A DNA stretch of 6,359 nt from Treponema sp. (GTDB lineage Bacteria > Spirochaetota > Spirochaetia > Treponematales > Treponemataceae). Both the position numbers and the translations under genes were made by a program. The DNA is taken from the NCBI GenBank assembly GCA_024691265.1, contig JAILNT010000012.1, positions 1 to 6,359 of the forward strand, read 5' to 3'. The stretch's first letter is position 1, and each line of letters starts with the position of its first letter. The notes below the pieces were generated by a model. That model saw nothing but the letters and a program-made list of their open reading frames with translations, was not told the origin of the DNA and ran no database searches. Below are positions 5,849 to 6,359 of the stretch, piece after piece.

Positions 5849-6111
5849 AGTGGTAATTGTCCTTGAGAATCTGCTACTCTGATATACTCTCTCAAAGTCT
5901 TCACAATAGGCAGCAGAGGATAATTAAACTCTCCCTTTACATCACTAACTTCAATTTTTTTATCCCCAAGAGGTCCTGTCTCAATTATAAAATTAAGACT
6001 TATATCTGTAGGCTTAGTCAAAATGTCCACAACAGCAATTGCAGAGAATTTTCTTCGGAAATAAATACAACCTTCCTCTCTCTGAACCTGCTTTAATTCT
6101 AATACCTTCAT
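5845..6111 (-). CDS. conserved-looking 88-aa protein of unknown function
   Basis: I do not recognise a family. The product is small and soluble-looking, with no signal peptide or membrane helix. It has a positively charged start (KVLELKQVQREEGCIYFRRKF), a beta-type centre (SLNFIIETG, KKIEVSDV) and a probable C-terminal helix (YPLLPIVKTLREYIRVAD). It has one cysteine (Cys15). The reality of the gene is supported by context. It begins 19 bp after the stop of the PilZ gene and ends in a 4-base ATGA overlap with tsaE. The ribosome site is unconvincing, with GGAG 13 nt from the ATG, which suggests re-initiation after the PilZ gene. The overlapping open frame on the other strand (5857-6096) is judged a shadow. 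Confidence 0.75.
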   Translation of the reverse strand: MKVLELKQVQREEGCIYFRRKFSAIAVVDILTKPTDISLNFIIETGPLGDKKIEVSDVKGEFNYPLLPIVKTLREYIRVADSQGQLPL

Positions 6112-6130
6112 GAATATCAGCTTACTCCAA

Positions 6131-6358
6131 TCAAATAAAATGATTTACCATTGCAAGAATGGTATTTCGAGTTTCAATATCTAACTTTACAAATTGAATA
6201 TGTAACAAGAACTTTCCTGGAACATTATCCTTTGTTGTATGAATTATAATTCCAGTTACAATACTTGATAATCCTTCGTGTAAAGAAAATTCAAGATGAA
6301 TATACTGACCCTCACGAATAGGAAGGCTAGCCTGTAATCTACAGCCTCCACTAGAAAT
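6131..6358 (-). CDS. PilZ-domain protein, C-terminal part (truncated by the window edge)
   Basis: An open frame enters from the right edge and stops at a TGA at 6131-6133, giving the last 75 residues. They begin ISSGGCRLQASLPIREGQYI and continue with strand-rich sequence including LHIQFVKLD and a final helix, IETRNTILAMVNHFI. This matches the second half of a PilZ domain, the cyclic di-GMP receptor: the (D/N)xSxxG motif would be completed if the codon cut by the edge encodes Asp, and its visible third base T allows that. The upstream RxxxR motif would lie outside the window. PilZ proteins typically bind cyclic di-GMP and alter motility or envelope functions by protein contact. Whether this one keeps the binding arginines cannot be seen. 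It is the first visible gene of the tsaE/tsaB cluster. Confidence 0.8.
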   Translation of the reverse strand: MSSGGCRLQASLPIREGQYIHLEFSLHEGLSSIVTGIIIHTTKDNVPGKFLLHIQFVKLDIETRNTILAMVNHFI

Positions 6359-6359
6359 A

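Noticed and set aside
5857..6096. Plus-strand open frame of 79 codons opposite the 88-aa gene
   Set aside because: The minus-strand frame fits the operon with a 4-base overlap to tsaE. The plus-strand frame has no such context.
1..6359. CRISPR array, insertion-sequence ends, attachment sites or a phage/defence cluster
   Set aside because: No spaced repeats, no terminal inverted repeats with target duplications, and no integrase or defence genes were seen. The only mobile-like trace is the nuclease-family remnant at 2639-2962.

Overview
The window looks like chromosomal DNA from a low-GC, Gram-negative-type (diderm) bacterium, most likely a gut- or rumen-type spirochaete of the genus Treponema. 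The support is indirect. There are two secreted beta-barrel proteins with Asp-rich loops and terminal aromatic residues, a MalK/MsmX-type sugar ATPase standing alone, a PilZ-domain protein beside the t6A genes, and a tRNA-Leu whose CCA end is not encoded. The genus is an inference from protein style; no rRNA is present.

Layout. Positions 1-225 are an AT-rich leader. Positions 226-2558 carry two plus-strand genes 41 bp apart, each encoding a signal-peptide-bearing predicted outer-membrane beta-barrel protein, so they are probably one transcript. A strong hairpin with a T-run on one side and an A-run on the other (2594-2635) closes this unit and also serves the convergent minus-strand gene next to it. 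Everything from 2639 to the right end is on the minus strand. In plus coordinates this is: a 107-aa protein that looks like an Rpn/PD-(D/E)XK nuclease-family protein with its catalytic middle removed (2639-2962); a terminator (3040-3078); a complete CUT1-type sugar ABC ATPase (3122-4255) with its own promoter and an upstream 18-bp perfect palindrome; a tRNA-Leu(GAG) gene with a near-consensus promoter and its own terminator (4461-4628); tsaB (4663-5337); tsaE (5405-5848); an 88-aa protein of unknown function (5845-6111); and the C-terminal end of a PilZ-domain protein running off the window (6131-6358).

How the genes fit together. PilZ, the 88-aa gene, tsaE and tsaB are tightly packed and in one direction. 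The 88-aa gene and tsaE overlap by 4 bases, so they are very likely translationally coupled. TsaE and TsaB act in one complex, with TsaD encoded elsewhere, that puts threonylcarbamoyl on A37 of ANN-decoding tRNAs. The ABC ATPase has no permease or binding-protein genes beside it, which fits a shared ATPase serving several sugar importers.

No clearly new multi-gene system is visible. The most interesting signals are the palindrome upstream of the ABC promoter, an inverted repeat framing the tRNA-Leu -10 box, the internally deleted nuclease-family gene, a hexanucleotide repeat coding a (DG)n acidic loop in a predicted surface protein, and the small unknown gene coupled to tsaE.
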